The position numbers were made by a program, and so were the translations under genes. Below are positions 62,501 to 64,000 of a stretch of 64,000 nucleotides of DNA, piece by piece; position 1 is the stretch's first letter, and each line of letters opens with the position of its first letter. Under the pieces are notes generated by a model. That model was given only the letters and a program-made list of their open reading frames with translations, was not told the origin of the DNA and made no database searches. Location of the stretch: the NCBI GenBank assembly GCA_951804985.1, contig OX638131.1:102010464-102074463 (forward strand). Reading direction: 5' to 3'. This stretch comes from Dryomyza anilis. Its lineage: Eukaryota; Arthropoda; Insecta; Diptera; Dryomyzidae.

Positions 62501-63736
62501 ATCCCATATGAAACCAGATTATTTGGTGTAAAAATCATAGGGATCGACTTAGTAGGATTCGAGAAATCACATCTTTAACTTCAAATGGCTGTAAAATCTA
62601 ATCCCGATTATATGGTGAATAAATCATAAGGATCGACTTAGTAGGATTTGAGAAATCACATCTTTAACTTCAAATGGCTGTAGAATCTAAACGAAGCGTC
62701 GTAGAGGGATCAAACTTTGCGCTTTTTATCCCATATGAAACCAGATTATTTGGTGTAAAAATCATAGGGATCGACTTAGTAGGATTCGAGAAATCACCTC
62801 TTTAACTTCAAATGGCGGTAGAATCTAAACGGAACGTCGTAGAGGGGTCAAACTTTGCACTTTTTATCCCATAGGAAACCCGATTTTTTGGTGTAAAAGT
62901 AGGATTCGAGAAATCACATCTTTAACTTCAAATGGCTGTAGAATCTAAACTGAGCGTCGTAGAGGGGTCAAACTTTGCACTTTTTATCCCATATGAAACC
63001 CAATTATTTGGTGTAAAAATAATAGGAATCCACTTAGTAGGATTCGAGAAATCACATCTTTAACTTCAAATGGCTGTAGAATCTGAACGGAGCGTCGTAG
63101 AGGGGTCAAACTTTGCGCTTTTTATCCCATATGAAACCCGATTGTTTGGTGTAAAAATCATAGTGATCGCCTTAGTAGGATTCGAGAAATCACATCTTTA
63201 ACTTCGAATGGCTGTAGAATCTAAACGAAGCGTCATTGAGGGGTCAAACTTTGCACTTTTTATGCCATATGAAGCCTGATTGTTTGGTAAAAATTATAGG
63301 GATCGACTTAGTAGGATTCGAGAAATCACATGTTTAACTTCAAATGGCTATAGAATATAAACGGAGCGTCGTAGATGGTACAAACTTTGCACTCTTTATC
63401 CCTTTATAAAACCTGATTATTTGGTGTAAAAATCATAGGGATAGAAATAGTAGGATTCAAGAAAGGATATCTTTAACTTCAAATGGCTGTAGAATCTAAA
63501 CGAAGCGTCGTAGAGGGGTCGAACTTTTCACTTTTTATCCCATAGGATTATTTGGTTCAAAAATCATAAGGATCAAACTTTGTTTATCAAACTTTGCACT
63601 TTTTATCCCTACTTCAAATGGCTGAAGAATCTAAACGGACCGTCTTTGCACTTTTTATCGCATATGATATCTGATTATTTAGTCTAAAGATCATAGATAT
63701 AGATTTAATTGCATTCGAGAAGTCGCATCTTTAACC

Positions 63737-64000
63737 CAGAAAGCTTATCTTTAAATTTAACTTAAGTGTTTAGTAATTAATTTATAATTTTTTTGTAAAA
63801 ATTAATTTTAATTTCCTATAAAAGATTTAAATTTTTTTAAATTAATTTTGTAGGGAAAAATTTAGTTTGTAGTTAAAATTAAAAATAATGAAATTTTCGG
63901 GCATGAAATGTTTTCAATGCAAGTTATATGAAATAATGTAGAAATGAATAAATTTTCTTAAAATATATAAAATTCAAACTTTAAATTATACATTTCTAAA
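63737..64000. other. AT-rich right flank of the satellite
   Basis: After the last degraded monomer (GCATTCGAGAAGTCGCATCT near 63711) the sequence becomes non-repetitive and very AT-rich, with AAATTAATTTT words. I see no gene. Confidence 0.6.

Larger units (their letters stand above)
17890..63736. repeat. Satellite array, 138-bp monomer, about 46 kb
   Basis: This is a tandem array of an approximately 138-bp, about 38% GC monomer, all units head to tail in one orientation. Landmarks in order are GATTCGAGAAATC (a short dyad), ACATCTTTAACTTC, AAATGGCTGTAGAATCTAAA, CGGAGCGTCGTAGAGG, TTTGC(A/G)CTTTTTATCCC, AGGAAACCTGATTATTTGG and TGTAAAAATCATAG. From length I estimate 330-340 units. Variants include GGGG/GGG before TCAAAC (138/137 bp), CATAGGGATCGACTTAG versus CATAGTGATCGCCTTAG, a 66-bp half-unit, and deleted units. 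Units are most uniform in the interior and visibly diverged at both edges (before about 18.4 kb and after about 63.2 kb). The only foreign sequence is a MITE at 45689-45854. I do not recognise the satellite. A pericentromeric, subtelomeric or sex-chromosome location is plausible but unproven. Confidence 0.97.

Noticed and set aside
17890..63736. Whether the regular array could be a CRISPR array
   Set aside because: Units are contiguous 138-bp monomers without short repeats separated by unique spacers, and the context is eukaryotic.

Overview
The window looks like AT-rich heterochromatin or subheterochromatic DNA from a higher dipteran, most likely a schizophoran or calyptrate fly. This is inferred from three things: mini-me/DINE-like elements with (GTCY)n proto-microsatellites, an RTE-clade retrotransposon, and a Helitron-like repeat of a type I associate with fly genomes. 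I could not confirm any host protein-coding gene. The only convincing coding sequence belongs to transposable elements.

Positions 1-17.9 kb are a transposon graveyard with several datable nests. In order they hold: a mini-me/DINE-like copy (1-424); a frameshifted relic of a LOA/I/Jockey-group non-LTR element (475-652); and a degenerate array of a roughly 15-16 bp unit (1807-3435), split by a 583-bp terminal-inverted-repeat element with a TA target duplication (2374-2960). A long AT-rich stretch follows. Next is a three-layer nest. A hAT-like element (6540-11138, TIRs 16/18, near-perfect 8-bp target duplication) contains a second mini-me/DINE-like copy (about 6747-10720). That copy is split by a full-length RTE retrotransposon (7068-10385) with a perfect 11-bp target duplication. 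The RTE has intact endonuclease and reverse-transcriptase motifs, and the one disabling lesion I see is an 8-bp tandem duplication. A second nest at 13825-15345 is a Helitron-like non-autonomous element with about 130-bp internal repeats, interrupted by a 489-bp hAT-type MITE with a perfect 8-bp target duplication.

Positions about 17.89-63.74 kb are one essentially uninterrupted satellite array, about 46 kb of a 138-bp, about 38% GC monomer. From its length I estimate 330-340 units; I did not count them. I do not recognise the satellite. It has a 66-bp half-monomer variant, shared microhomology-type deletion junctions, and higher-order duplications at several scales (about 0.28, 1.29, 2.8, 3.2 and 4.7 kb). 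Its edges are more diverged than its centre. The array carries one foreign insertion, a 166-bp PIF/Harbinger-like MITE (45689-45854) with 34-bp TIRs and a TTA duplication. A duplicated block 4.7 kb downstream preserves the empty site, and the alignment offset changes by exactly 169 bp (166 + 3) across the insertion. The MITE therefore landed after that block was duplicated.

The last 260 bases are AT-rich flank. The most notable content is the satellite and its internal history. I see no CRISPR array, operon, rRNA or tRNA.
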